A DNA stretch of 64,000 nucleotides. It comes from Paracoccaceae bacterium (lineage in GTDB: Bacteria; Pseudomonadota; Alphaproteobacteria; Rhodobacterales; Rhodobacteraceae). The notes below the pieces were generated by a model that worked only from the letters and a program-made list of their open reading frames with translations, did not search any database and had not been told where the DNA came from. The translations under genes and the position numbers were made by a program. Positions 37,664 to 46,282 of the stretch are shown piece by piece (positions within the stretch are counted from its first letter, which is position 1; every line of letters starts with the position of its first letter). The stretch is taken from the NCBI GenBank assembly GCA_012103375.1, contig WLWX01000001.1, positions 1,044,501 through 1,108,500 on the forward strand, in the 5' to 3' direction.

Positions 37664-39451
37664 TCAGACCGGTCTTGTTGCCTGGTCCAGCCACTCCAAC
37701 GCCTCGGCGCTGACGCGGGGGGCGATCTTGTCGCGGACCTCGGCGTGATAGGCGTTCAGCCAGGTAACCTCTTCGCCCGTCATCAGGGCGGGGTCGATCA
37801 GGCGGCGGTCGATGGGGGCGAAGGTCAGGGTTTCAAAGCCCAGCATGTCGCGGTCATCCGCGCCGTCCAGCGGGCGCGCATTCTGCACGATGATCAGATT
37901 TTCGATGCGGATGCCGAAATCGCCTGTACGGTAATAGCCGGGTTCGTTGGACAGGATCATGCCGGGTTCGAAGGGCACTTCGCCGGTGCGGGCCAGGCGC
38001 TGCGGGCCTTCGTGAACGCTTAGGAACGTGCCCACGCCGTGGCCGGTTCCGTGGTCGTAATCCTGCCCTGCCGTCCACAGCGGCGCGCGCGCAACCGCGT
38101 CAAGGTCGCGCCCTGCCAACCCGCGTGGAAACCGCAGGCGGCTGATTGCGATCATGCCGCGCAGCACGCGGGTAAAACAGGCGATGTGATCGGGGCGGGG
38201 CGTGCCAATGGCCACGGTGCGGGTGATATCGGTGGTCCCGTCCAGATACTGGCCGCCTGAGTCGACCAGCAGCAACTCACCCGGTTTCACGGGGCGGTTG
38301 GTGTCATGGGTGACGCGGTAATGCACAATGGCCCCGTTGGGCCCGGCACCGGCGATGGTGTCGAATGAAATGTCGCGCAGCTCGTTCGTGCCGCTGCGAA
38401 ATCCTTCCAGCGCTGTGACGACGTCAATCTCGGTCAGACCACCTTCGGGGGCTTCGCGGTCCAGCCAGGCAAGGAATTCGACCATCGCGGCCCCGTCGCG
38501 CAGGTGGGCATCACGGGTGCCGGCCAGTTCGGTTTCGTTCTTGCGGGCCTTGGGCAAGACACAAGGATCATCGGCCCATGCAACCTCGATCCCGGCGGTC
38601 TTCAGCGCATCGCAGACCGCGACCGGGGCGGTATTTCGGTCCATCCGAACGGGCCCGGTCAGGTGCGCAAGGGCCGGGGCGAAGTCCGAGGGTGGCGAAA
38701 CGTCGACCGCGGGGTCGGGGCCAAGGTCGCTGAATTTTGCCGGGTCGGCGAACAACGCCACACGCCCGTCGTCGTGCTGGATGGCGAAGGCGTGGACCAG
38801 TGGCGTTCGGGTCACGTCGGACCCGCGGATGTTCAGCAGCCAGCAGATGCTGTCAGGCAGCGTCAGGACGGCGGCGCGCTGACCGTCTTTCTTAAGGGTT
38901 GCGGCAATGCGCTTGCGCTTGTCACCGGATTTTTCGCCCGCAAACTCAATCGGATAGGGGATGGCTTTGCCGTCGGGCGGCGCGGGCTGATCGGGCCAGA
39001 TGCGATCAACAAGGTTGTCGGTGGGGACCAGATCGATATTTGGGGCTGCTTTGGCGGTGGCATCAATTTCGGCGCGGGTATGCAGCCAGGGATCAAAGCC
39101 GACACGCCCGCCATCCGGCAATTGCGCGGCCAGCCAGTCGCCCAGTTTGGTGGCCGGCCAACTGACCGGCGTGAACACATCGGCGACCTGATCGCGTACC
39201 TGAAGCGTATAACGGCCGTCAATGAAGACGCCCGCGACATCGGCCAGAACCGCGGCAAACCCGGCTGACCCGGTGAACCCGGTCAACCAGGCCAGGCGCT
39301 GATCGTGGTCGGCGACATACTCTCCCTGGTGGGCATCGGCGCGCGGGACAAGGAAGCCGTCCAGCCCCTCGGCTGCGATCTGATCGCGCAGCGCGCTCAG
39401 CCGTGGGGGGCCTTGATCGGGGCTGGTCGGGGCGTCGAATGTCTGGAACAT
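37664..39451 (-). CDS. M24-family Xaa-Pro aminopeptidase
   Basis: This 595-residue protein has the three-domain structure of long aminopeptidase P: two creatinase-like N-terminal domains and a C-terminal pita-bread domain. Metal ligands are visible as two Asp in LLVDSGGQYLDGTTDITRT, His in DHGTGHGVGTFLSVHEGP, and Glu in LSNEPGYY and FGIRIENLIIV. It removes N-terminal residues before proline. The ATG at 39451 is preferred over an upstream frame that begins 57 bp earlier. Confidence 0.93.
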   Translation of the reverse strand: MFQTFDAPTSPDQGPPRLSALRDQIAAEGLDGFLVPRADAHQGEYVADHDQRLAWLTGFTGSAGFAAVLADVAGVFIDGRYTLQVRDQVADVFTPVSWPATKLGDWLAAQLPDGGRVGFDPWLHTRAEIDATAKAAPNIDLVPTDNLVDRIWPDQPAPPDGKAIPYPIEFAGEKSGDKRKRIAATLKKDGQRAAVLTLPDSICWLLNIRGSDVTRTPLVHAFAIQHDDGRVALFADPAKFSDLGPDPAVDVSPPSDFAPALAHLTGPVRMDRNTAPVAVCDALKTAGIEVAWADDPCVLPKARKNETELAGTRDAHLRDGAAMVEFLAWLDREAPEGGLTEIDVVTALEGFRSGTNELRDISFDTIAGAGPNGAIVHYRVTHDTNRPVKPGELLLVDSGGQYLDGTTDITRTVAIGTPRPDHIACFTRVLRGMIAISRLRFPRGLAGRDLDAVARAPLWTAGQDYDHGTGHGVGTFLSVHEGPQRLARTGEVPFEPGMILSNEPGYYRTGDFGIRIENLIIVQNARPLDGADDRDMLGFETLTFAPIDRRLIDPALMTGEEVTWLNAYHAEVRDKIAPRVSAEALEWLDQATRPV

Positions 39452-39537
39452 CTTGGGGGGCTTTCGCTGAGATGTTGCCAGAGAATCGTGAATGGCGCGG
39501 ATTGGCAACCATTTTGCACGGTGGCTGTTGGGCTGCG

Positions 39538-40173
39538 TCAGATCCGAAAGATCGGCTGCAGAATTCTGGGCAGCAGCGCGTTGAACTTCAAAGGCGCATC
39601 CGTTGCCGCAAGGCAGATGCAGGCATCGCCCGCCCCGGCGATTGGCGTATGTTCCAGGTCGTGATCCGCAACTTCCATGTCGCCGACGCCGAAATGGCCC
39701 GTTTCGTCACTGAAACTGCCCTGCAGAACCAGCGTCAGTTCCAAGCCATTGTGGCTGTGGTCCGGCACCGCCTGTCCGGGCGGAATTTGCAGCAAGCGGA
39801 CCGAGCCTTCGGCCCCGGACGACACAATGCACTGGCGCACGCCCAGCCCAAGGGATTTCCAGCGCGGCGGCTTGCCTTTCAGCGCCTCCATCACCGGGCC
39901 GGGATAGGCGCCGGATCTTTGAAAGCTGCGCGATGGCGCGACCGGGGTATCCAGTTGATCCTGAACCGACGCTTTCAGATCGGCCGACAGACCCTCGGCG
40001 CGGGTGGTTTCAAGCACTGCACCTCCGGCGGCTTGATGCGCCTCAAAACTGGCGCGGCATTCCAGGCACAGCGAGATATGAGCGGCCACGACGAGGCTGA
40101 ACGGGCCGGGCAGGTTACCGGCTGCATAGGCTGCCAGAATTGCGTCGGGCGTGTGGTGGGTTATTGCGGTCAT
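39538..40173 (-). CDS. chrR: Anti-sigma factor ChrR
   Basis: ChrR binds and holds back sigma-E (RpoE) until singlet oxygen or related stress breaks the complex. The 211-residue protein has the zinc anti-sigma motif HxxxCxxC as His32, Cys36, Cys39 (AHISLCLECR). A C-terminal cupin domain (PDHSHNGLELTLVLQGSFSDE and VADHDLEHTP) with further metal ligands follows. The gene starts 1 bp after the rpoE stop. Confidence 0.95.
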   Translation of the reverse strand: MTAITHHTPDAILAAYAAGNLPGPFSLVVAAHISLCLECRASFEAHQAAGGAVLETTRAEGLSADLKASVQDQLDTPVAPSRSFQRSGAYPGPVMEALKGKPPRWKSLGLGVRQCIVSSGAEGSVRLLQIPPGQAVPDHSHNGLELTLVLQGSFSDETGHFGVGDMEVADHDLEHTPIAGAGDACICLAATDAPLKFNALLPRILQPIFRI

Positions 40174-40174
40174 C

Positions 40175-40762
40175 TTAGCGCATGTCCTTCAAATCGTGGC
40201 GCAGGCGGTCCAGCCCAAGCCGGATCCGCGATTTTATCGTTCCCAGGGGCAGGCCGGTCTGATCGCTGATTTCCTGATGCGACAGTTCGCCAAGGTAAGC
40301 TTTCTCGATCATGGTCCGCTGGGCGGGTTTTAGTTTCTTCAGGGCCTTTTTCAGATGGCTGGCTTCTTGTTCTATGGCGACGATCTGGCCCGCATCCGGT
40401 TCGCTATCGGGGACAGGGTCCAGATCTTCGGGCATGGGCCGCTGCTCCTTGCGGATCACGTCAATCTGCCGGTTTCTGGCAATCCGGTACACCCAGGCCG
40501 AGACCTGGGCGCGGGCCGGATCGAATTGTTCGGCCTTGCGCCAGACAGTCAGCATGACGTCCTGCACAATCTCTTCCGCCTGACCGGACCCGGTGCCGGA
40601 CCGCATGATGAACCCCTTCAGGCGCGGTGCGAAGTGGTCAAACAATTCGGCAAAAGCGGCGCGATCGCGCCTGTCGCGCACCGCCAACATCAGCGAGGTC
40701 AGCGGGGAAACGTCGGGGGACGGCTTCGTCACCTGTTTGATTTCCTTTCGCGAACGCTTCAT
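40175..40762 (-). CDS. rpoE: RNA polymerase sigma-E (ECF) factor
   Basis: This 195-residue ECF sigma factor has region 2 with FAELFDHFAPRLKGFIMRSG and EIVQDVMLTVWRKAEQFDPARAQVSAWVYRIARNRQIDVIRK. Region 4 is LKPAQRTMIEKAYLGELSHQEISDQTGLPLGTIKSRIRLGLDRLR. In the Rhodobacter group its pairing with ChrR controls the response to photo-oxidative stress. A consensus-like sigma-E promoter lies 50 bp upstream on the same strand, indicating autoregulation. The ATG at 40762 fits the family; a longer upstream frame does not. Confidence 0.95.
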   Translation of the reverse strand: MKRSRKEIKQVTKPSPDVSPLTSLMLAVRDRRDRAAFAELFDHFAPRLKGFIMRSGTGSGQAEEIVQDVMLTVWRKAEQFDPARAQVSAWVYRIARNRQIDVIRKEQRPMPEDLDPVPDSEPDAGQIVAIEQEASHLKKALKKLKPAQRTMIEKAYLGELSHQEISDQTGLPLGTIKSRIRLGLDRLRHDLKDMR

Positions 40763-40811
40763 GGGGCAATGCCGGGACTGTCGGGGCTTTAGGGTTGCGG
40801 TCAACATGACC

Positions 40812-40841
40812 TCTATACGGGCTGCCGCAGAATATGGATCA
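40812..40841 (-). promoter_or_regulatory. Sigma-E promoter of rpoE–chrR
   Basis: On the minus strand TGATCC (40841-40836), an 18-bp spacer and TATAGA (40817-40812) match the known RpoE promoter pattern (TGATCC-N18-TAxxx) of Rhodobacter sphaeroides. The -10 box lies 50 bp before the rpoE start. The -35 box is 4 bp from that of the divergent promoter. Confidence 0.78.
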
Positions 40842-40845
40842 AAAA

Positions 40846-40875
40846 TGATCCGAAAAGGACTCCGGGACGTAATTC
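40846..40875 (+). promoter_or_regulatory. Sigma-E promoter of the divergent oxidoreductase operon
   Basis: TGATCC (40846-40851), an 18-bp spacer and TAATTC (40870-40875) form a second sigma-E-type promoter. It faces the FAD-oxidoreductase gene starting at 40902. Together with the minus-strand promoter it forms a back-to-back pair. Confidence 0.78.
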
Positions 40876-40901
40876 CAAGGAACACCAACCCCGGAGCCAT
40901 C

Positions 40902-42179
40902 ATGTCATTTGACGCCATGCCCATCGTCCCGCAACGCGTTGCCATCATCGGCGGGGGCATTTCAGGGCTTGCCGCCGCCTATCTGTTGTCGCCCCATCAT
41001 GCGGTGACGCTGTACGAAGCGGCCCCGAAGCTGGGCGGCCATGCGCGCACCGTCATGGCCGGGCTGCGGGGCACACAGCCTGTGGATACCGGTTTTATCG
41101 TCTTCAACTATGCCAACTATCCGCATCTGACACGGATGTTCAAAGACCTCGGCGTGCCGGTCGCGAAAAGCGAGATGAGCTTCGGGGCGTCGATCAATGA
41201 CGGAGAGATCGAGTATGGGCTGGGCTTTCGTTCGCTGACAGCGCAGCGGCGCAATCTTATCCGGCCAGGGTTTGCGCGGATGCTGCGCGATATCCTGCGG
41301 TTCAACCGACGTGCGGAATCGGCGGCGATTGACGACAGCACCACGGTCGGAGAACTGATGGAGCTTTTGCGCCTGGGGGAGTGGTTCCAGCGCTTTTACC
41401 TGATGCCGTTCTGTGGCGCGATCTGGTCAACTCCGCCGGACGAGATCCGCTCGTTCCCCGCAAAGACGCTGGTCCAGTTCTTTCGAAACCACGCATTGCT
41501 CAATACCTTCGGACAGCACCAGTGGTGGACGGTGGACGGCGGCAGTATCGAATATGTGCGGCGGCTGGAGCATCATCTGCGCGGGCGCGGTGTTGCGATC
41601 CGCACGCATTCTGCGGTGGATGCGGTGGTTCGTGACGGCGGGCAGAGCGTTGTGCGCACGGCGGCAGGCGCCGATGCGCCGTTCGATCAGGTGATATTCG
41701 CCTGCCACGCAGATCAGGCGCTGCGTCTGCTGGCGCGCCCGAGTGCGCAGGAACGTGCGGCCCTTGGCGCGATCCGTTTTCAGGACAACCAGATGATCCT
41801 GCACCGGGACACCAGCCAGATGCCGCGCCGCAAGGCGGTCTGGTCCAGCTGGGTTTACAAGTCTGACACCACAAGACCCGAACCTGCCATCGGCGTCACC
41901 TATTGGATGAACCGTTTGCAGAATATACCGGAAGGTGATCCGCTGTTCGTGTCGCTGAACCCGACGCGGCAGGTGCCGGACGAGATGATTTATGACCAGA
42001 CCAATTTTCGCCATCCGGTGTTCGACACCGGCGCGCTGACGGCGCAGCGTCAGTTGCAGGAATTGCAGGGCCAGAACAACACTTGGTTTGCGGGCGCCTA
42101 TACCGGGCACGGGTTCCACGAGGACGGGTTCGCCAGCGCACAGCGGATTGCCACGCAGATGGATCGCCAGTTCGCATGA
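40902..42179 (+). CDS. NAD(P)/FAD-dependent amine-oxidase-like oxidoreductase
   Basis: This 425-residue flavoprotein opens with an FAD-binding motif (VAIIGGGISGLAAAYLLS) and the amine-oxidase/desaturase-like APKLGGHARTV. The conserved VDTGFIVFNYANYPHLTRMF segment and a C-terminal FAGAYTGHGFHEDGFASAQRIA flavin-binding motif complete it. Such genes sit beside rpoE–chrR and belong to the sigma-E regulon in Rhodobacter, often with a cyclopropane-fatty-acid synthase; a role in modifying membrane fatty acids is plausible but unproven. The start at 40902 has CCGGAG upstream and fits the promoter. Confidence 0.92.
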   Translation: MSFDAMPIVPQRVAIIGGGISGLAAAYLLSPHHAVTLYEAAPKLGGHARTVMAGLRGTQPVDTGFIVFNYANYPHLTRMFKDLGVPVAKSEMSFGASINDGEIEYGLGFRSLTAQRRNLIRPGFARMLRDILRFNRRAESAAIDDSTTVGELMELLRLGEWFQRFYLMPFCGAIWSTPPDEIRSFPAKTLVQFFRNHALLNTFGQHQWWTVDGGSIEYVRRLEHHLRGRGVAIRTHSAVDAVVRDGGQSVVRTAAGADAPFDQVIFACHADQALRLLARPSAQERAALGAIRFQDNQMILHRDTSQMPRRKAVWSSWVYKSDTTRPEPAIGVTYWMNRLQNIPEGDPLFVSLNPTRQVPDEMIYDQTNFRHPVFDTGALTAQRQLQELQGQNNTWFAGAYTGHGFHEDGFASAQRIATQMDRQFA

Positions 42180-42931
42180 CCCATCGGCCGGTACATATTG
42201 TCGGTGTGACAACCCATGCGCGCGCCGGGGTGATCCGCAACAGCTTTCGCTATGGTGTTGATTATGTGCTGATCGACCCAGAGGTCCGCACGCGCGGGCC
42301 GTGGTTGTTTTCGCGCAATCGCATGAACCTGTTTTCCGTGCATGACAAGGACCACGGCGGTCCGCTGAAAGCCGGGCGCGGCGCGGATTGGGCGCGTGAG
42401 GTGTTGGCAGAGCGTGGGTTGGAGGGGTCTGATATCCGTCTGCTGCTGCTGACGCAGCCGCGGTTCATGAACTATGTATTCAATCCGGTCAGCTTCTGGC
42501 TGGCCATGCGCGGAGCGGCGCTGGTTGCGGTGATCGCCGAGGTCTCTACCCCCTTTGGGGATCGGCATTCCTATCTTTGCAGCCTGCCGGAATTTGCGGA
42601 AATCAAGCCTGACAGCCGGATGGAGGCGCCAAAACGGCTGCATGTGTCGCAGTTTCAGGATGTCGCCGGGGGGTATAGGTTCGGATTTGACGTCCGTGCG
42701 GATCAAATCGCGATCCGGATCGTCCATCGCAATGGGCCCGATGGCGTGGTCGCTACCCTGTCAGGCCCGCGCGCACCGATGACGAATGCGGGCCTGTTGC
42801 GGGCCAGCCTGCGCAGACCGATGGGCGCGCTGCGCACCATCGGCCTGATCTATTGGCAGGCGCTGAAGCTGAAGCTGAAAGGCGCGCGGTATCGCCCGGC
42901 GCCGGTGCCACCCGAGTCCGAGGTTTCCTGA
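42176..42931 (+). CDS. DUF1365 family protein
   Basis: This 251-residue protein is typical of DUF1365. It opens with VGVTTHARAGVIRNSFRYGVDYVLID. Next come RNRMNLFSVHDKDHGG, LLLTQPRFMNYVFNPVSFW and AEVSTPFGDRHSYL. LHVSQFQDVAGGYRF follows. The function is unknown; the family travels with the preceding flavoprotein and with lipid-modifying genes under sigma-E. It overlaps the flavoprotein gene by 4 bp (ATGA). Confidence 0.9.
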   Translation: MTHRPVHIVGVTTHARAGVIRNSFRYGVDYVLIDPEVRTRGPWLFSRNRMNLFSVHDKDHGGPLKAGRGADWAREVLAERGLEGSDIRLLLLTQPRFMNYVFNPVSFWLAMRGAALVAVIAEVSTPFGDRHSYLCSLPEFAEIKPDSRMEAPKRLHVSQFQDVAGGYRFGFDVRADQIAIRIVHRNGPDGVVATLSGPRAPMTNAGLLRASLRRPMGALRTIGLIYWQALKLKLKGARYRPAPVPPESEVS

Positions 42932-42993
42932 TGGCCCGCCCGAAGCACAACAGCCTGCGCATCAACGCAATGCTCGGAAAGGTCGCGCCATGA
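42931..42993 (+). other. 20-codon micro-ORF, possible deletion scar
   Basis: An ATG overlapping the DUF1365 stop (TGATG) opens a 20-residue frame (MARPKHNSLRINAM...) that stops in an ATGA overlap with the SDR gene. In related sigma-E operons additional genes such as a cyclopropane-fatty-acid synthase or transporter lie here. The neat coupling at both ends suggests an in-frame deletion left only the two gene ends. It could also simply keep ribosomes on the message. Confidence 0.35.
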
Positions 42994-43727
42994 CGCAGCC
43001 TGAGCTGATCTGGATCATCGGCGCGTCCGATGGCATTGGTGCTGCGCTGGCGCGCGCATGGGCCGGGCGCGGCGTGCGGCTGGTGCTGTCGGCACGTTCG
43101 GCCGACAAGTTGACGGCGCTGGCGAGGGAGTTGGGTAACGGGCATGTGGCCTTGCCGCTGGACGTTGCTGATCGGGGAAGTCTCGCGGCGGCCGCTGACC
43201 AGATTCGACAGATCGGCACGCCAGACCGTGTGGTTCATCTGGCGGCGATCTATGATCCGGGCCAGATCAGTGACCTTGATCCCGAAATGGCGGCCAAAAT
43301 CGTCTCGGTCAATCTGACGGGCAGCTTTCATGTGGCGCAGCTTGCGCCGCAGGTGCTGCGCGCCGGTGGGCAATTGGCGATGTGCGGGTCATCTGCGGGG
43401 TTCACCGGGCTGCCACAGGGGCAGATCTATTCCGCGACCAAGGCCGCTGTGATCAATCTGACCGAATCCCTGCGTGGCGAACTGGCGGGCCGGATCGACG
43501 TCCGCCTGATCAATCCGGGCTTCGTGGAAACCCGCCTGACGGGGCGCAATGATTTCCAGATGCCGTTCCTGATTTCCACTGAGGCCGCAGCCGAGGCCAT
43601 CATCAAAGGGCTGAACGGGCGCCGGTTCGAGGTGCATTTCCCCAGGCGCATGACCTATCTGATGAAACTGCTTTCGGCCTTGCCCTATTGGGCGCTTTTG
43701 CCGCTTACCGGGCGGCTTGCGAAATGA
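42990..43727 (+). CDS. Short-chain dehydrogenase/reductase
   Basis: This 245-residue classical SDR has the cofactor motif IIGASDGIGAALARAWAG (TGxxxGIG type, with GASDGIG). Asp is in LPLDVAD. The catalytic Ser is in MCGSSAGF, and YSATKAAVINLTESL carries the Tyr-x-x-x-Lys pair. The substrate is unknown. It is part of the sigma-E-controlled operon, where relatives also occur. Confidence 0.9.
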   Translation: MTQPELIWIIGASDGIGAALARAWAGRGVRLVLSARSADKLTALARELGNGHVALPLDVADRGSLAAAADQIRQIGTPDRVVHLAAIYDPGQISDLDPEMAAKIVSVNLTGSFHVAQLAPQVLRAGGQLAMCGSSAGFTGLPQGQIYSATKAAVINLTESLRGELAGRIDVRLINPGFVETRLTGRNDFQMPFLISTEAAAEAIIKGLNGRRFEVHFPRRMTYLMKLLSALPYWALLPLTGRLAK

Positions 43728-43831
43728 GCGGGCCAGGTGAGTGCCAGTTTGAGCAGGCGTTGCTGCCGGATGCACGCTCGCGATTCCTGCAAGGCCCGGA
43801 AATTCCAGCAAGAAAGACGATATGCCCATGA
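43724..43831 (+). other. 35-codon ORF between SDR and DUF2177 genes
   Basis: An ATGA overlap with the SDR stop opens a 35-residue frame (MSGPGECQFEQALLPD...) that ends over the DUF2177 start region (CCATGA). No family is recognised. It may be a remnant or spacer rather than a gene. Confidence 0.25.
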
Positions 43832-44226
43832 AAATCCTGATCCTCTATGTCGCGACCGCGCTTGTCTTCCTTGTTGTGGACGCGATTGGCCTTCGCCTGT
43901 TGATCAAGCCGGTCTTTGATTGCCATATCGGGCATCTGATGGCTGATCCGTTTCGCTTTGTGCCGGCGGGCGTGTTCTATCTTGGTTATGTCGCGGGTGT
44001 GTTGTGGTTTGTCGCGGTCCCCGCGATGCGGGCAAACGATCCGGTCGCGGCGCTGATCGGGGGGGTGATACTTGGGCTGATGGCCTATGGAACCTATGAG
44101 TTCACCAACTATGCAACGCTACAGGACTGGTCGGGCCAGCAGGTTGTCGTGGATACGATCTGGGGCGGGGCGCTGACCGGATTTGCGGCCTGGGCCGGGG
44201 TGATGATCACGCGCGCGGTGACCTGA
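43822..44226 (+). CDS. DUF2177 membrane protein
   Basis: This 134-residue protein has four hydrophobic spans and the DUF2177 pattern. It opens with LYVATALVFLVVDAIGLRLLIKPVFDCHIGHLM. AGVFYLGYVAGVLWFVAVPA, LGLMAYGTYEFTNYATLQDWS and TIWGGALTGFAAWAGVM follow. The function is unknown, but the family is frequent in sigma-E regulons. An in-frame ATG at 43828 is an alternative start. Confidence 0.9.
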   Translation: MPMKILILYVATALVFLVVDAIGLRLLIKPVFDCHIGHLMADPFRFVPAGVFYLGYVAGVLWFVAVPAMRANDPVAALIGGVILGLMAYGTYEFTNYATLQDWSGQQVVVDTIWGGALTGFAAWAGVMITRAVT

Positions 44227-44286
44227 CGGGCGGTTTGCGGCGGATTGTGATTTCGCCGCTGGCAAGGCTGCGATAGGTAGCCGCCC

Positions 44287-45492
44287 ATGGAACAGAAAAA
44301 CGATCAGACCACCGCCGGACCGACCGTCCGATTGCTGCCAAAGACCGACCCGCGGAGGGTCTTACGCGGCTTCCCTTGGGTCTATGCCAATGAGATGGTG
44401 ATGGACCGGCGCACCAAAGCGCTGGCCCCCGGCAGCATCGCCGTGCTGGAGGATACCAACCGCCGGCCATTGGCGCGGGTTGCTGTGAACCCATCCTCGA
44501 AAATCGCGGCCCGGGTGCTGGATGCAGATCCAGTGGCCGACATCGGTGAGGGCTGGCTGAAGGACCGCCTGTCGGCAGCCCTGCGCCACCGAGAGCGTCT
44601 GTACGACACGCCATTCTATCGCCTGATCCATGCCGAGGCGGACGGCTTTCCCGGCGTCATCATCGACCGTTTCGGCGATGTGGCCGCGATTCAGCCAAAC
44701 GCCGCCTGGGCAGAGGTTATGTTTGATCAGATCGTCGCGGCGCTGACCTCTGTCACCAGGGTGCGGACGGTGGTGAAGAATGCGGGCGGACGGGCGCGCA
44801 GCCTTGAGGGGCTGGATGACGTGTCTTCTGTTGTCGTGGGCGACCTTGGCGCGCCAATTCAGGTGCCGATGAATGGCGCGATCTATCTGGCGGATTTACT
44901 GGCGGGGCAGAAGACCGGGCTGTTCTTCGATCAGCGCGCGAACCAGGCGATGGCGGCGCGGCTGGCGAAAGGCGCGCGGGTGCTGGATGTGTTCAGCCAT
45001 GTGGGCGGCTTCGGCCTGGCGGCATTGGCGGGCGGGGCTGACAGGGCGCTGGCCGTTGACGGGTCCGAGGCGGCATTGGCGTTGGCGACAAAAGGCAGCG
45101 AAGCGATGGGCGTTGCCGATCGTTTCGACACCCGCAAAGGCGACGCTTTCAAGGTGATGGAGGCGCTGGCGGTTGAGGGGTCGGAATTTGATGTCGTTAT
45201 TTGCGATCCACCTGCCTTCGCGCCTGGCAAGGGTGCGCTGGAAGCGGGTCTGCGTGCCTATCAGCGGGTGGCACGATTGGGCGCGGCATTGGTGGCGCCG
45301 GGGGGGTATCTGGTGGTCTGCTCGTGCTCACACGCGGTTGATCTTGAGAAGTTTCGCGCCGCCTCGATCCGGGGCATTGGCGGGCGGGGGGCGCAGCTGA
45401 TCCACACCGGGTTCGCCGGGCCGGATCATCCGCTGCACCCGGCGCTGGCCGAAAGCGGCTACCTCAAGGCGTTGTTCTTCCGCCTGTCATGA
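44287..45492 (+). CDS. RlmI-like 23S rRNA (cytosine-C5) methyltransferase
   Basis: This 401-residue protein has an N-terminal PUA-like domain (RRVLRGFPWVYANEM) and a C-terminal Rossmann methyltransferase domain. Key motifs are HAEADGFPGVIIDRFGD, LFFDQRANQAMAARL, VLDVFSHVGGFGLAAL (SAM-binding motif I), VICDPPAFA (motif IV), and VVCSCSHAVD with a catalytic Cys. The match is to RlmI of E. coli, which methylates C1962. The PIN-domain gene begins 4 bp before its stop. Confidence 0.88.
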   Translation: MEQKNDQTTAGPTVRLLPKTDPRRVLRGFPWVYANEMVMDRRTKALAPGSIAVLEDTNRRPLARVAVNPSSKIAARVLDADPVADIGEGWLKDRLSAALRHRERLYDTPFYRLIHAEADGFPGVIIDRFGDVAAIQPNAAWAEVMFDQIVAALTSVTRVRTVVKNAGGRARSLEGLDDVSSVVVGDLGAPIQVPMNGAIYLADLLAGQKTGLFFDQRANQAMAARLAKGARVLDVFSHVGGFGLAALAGGADRALAVDGSEAALALATKGSEAMGVADRFDTRKGDAFKVMEALAVEGSEFDVVICDPPAFAPGKGALEAGLRAYQRVARLGAALVAPGGYLVVCSCSHAVDLEKFRAASIRGIGGRGAQLIHTGFAGPDHPLHPALAESGYLKALFFRLS

Positions 45493-46016
45493 AGGTTCTG
45501 ATCGACGCCTGCGTTCTGTACCCGACGGTGCTGCGCCGGATCGTGATCGGGGCCGCCGGGGCAGGGGCGTTTGTACCGCTCTGGTCGGCGCGGATCCTGG
45601 AAGAATGGGCGCGCGCCGCGGCGCGCAACGGGGCAGATGGCGGGGCCGAGATTGCGCTGTTGCGCGCGGACTGGCCCGAAGCGGAAGTGACGGTCAACCC
45701 GGCCACCACGGCGCGGCTGCACCTGCCGGACCCCGATGATCATCACGTTCTGGCGGCCGCCATTGACGGCGGCGCGACCGAGCTTCTGACGTTGAACACC
45801 CGCGATTTCCCGACCCGCGCCCTGGCGGCCGAGGGGATTATCCGGCGGCACCCGGATGAGTTTCTGTTGGAGGTGCTCCACACCGGATCCGTCGATCTGG
45901 CCGGGATCGTTGCCGGGGTTCACGGTGATGCGCAACGGATGTCGGGGACGGCGCTGCCGCTGCGTGGATTGCTCAAACGGGCGCGTTTGCCACGGTTGGG
46001 CAAGGCGCTGGGTTAG
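45489..46016 (+). CDS. PIN-domain protein
   Basis: This 175-residue protein starts with the PIN motif MKVLIDACVLYP (first acidic residue) and continues with ILEEWARA. LPDPDDHHVLAAAI and LLTLNTRDFP supply the remaining acidic residues expected for Mg-dependent RNase activity. There is no antitoxin-like gene next to it, so a toxin role is not supported. It may act in RNA processing. The start overlaps the methyltransferase stop (ATGA). Confidence 0.82.
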   Translation: MKVLIDACVLYPTVLRRIVIGAAGAGAFVPLWSARILEEWARAAARNGADGGAEIALLRADWPEAEVTVNPATTARLHLPDPDDHHVLAAAIDGGATELLTLNTRDFPTRALAAEGIIRRHPDEFLLEVLHTGSVDLAGIVAGVHGDAQRMSGTALPLRGLLKRARLPRLGKALG

Positions 46017-46067
46017 GGCGTCTTCCACTTGATCTGCAACGCTGCCCGAAGTTGAACGCCTGCCCTG

Positions 46068-46233
46068 AGCCGGGCGCACGCCGGACCGGCGGACTGGCGC
46101 AGCGACGGTTGGCGGGCATGATTTATGGTGCCATGTTAGCCGTCAACTAAACTGGAAGAGTCCACCTTGAACCGACGCCAGACCGGTGGGGCCGGTCCGG
46201 CGTGCGCCCTGCGCCTGCGGCGCGCACCGGGCG
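46068..46233 (-). repeat. Intergenic dispersed repeat, copy E
   Basis: This more diverged copy lies in the gap between the PIN gene and the AAA ATPase gene. Read on the minus strand it has CAGGCGCAGGGC, then GGTCTGGCG, a CTAACATGGCACCATAAAT block and a CGTCGCTGCGCCAG...GGCGTGCGCCCGGCT end, matching copy B. The end TGCGCCTGCGGCGCGCACCGG also appears at about 49446. The rest of this 266-bp gap has no gene. Confidence 0.5.
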
Positions 46234-46282
46234 CCACGTGCAATGGGCGTAGGTGGCAACAGCGCAGCGGGACCGACCCGAC

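Noticed and set aside
45489-46016. Toxin–antitoxin pair based on the PIN-domain gene.
   Set aside because: No small antitoxin-like gene precedes or follows it; its neighbour is an rRNA methyltransferase gene with a 4-bp overlap.
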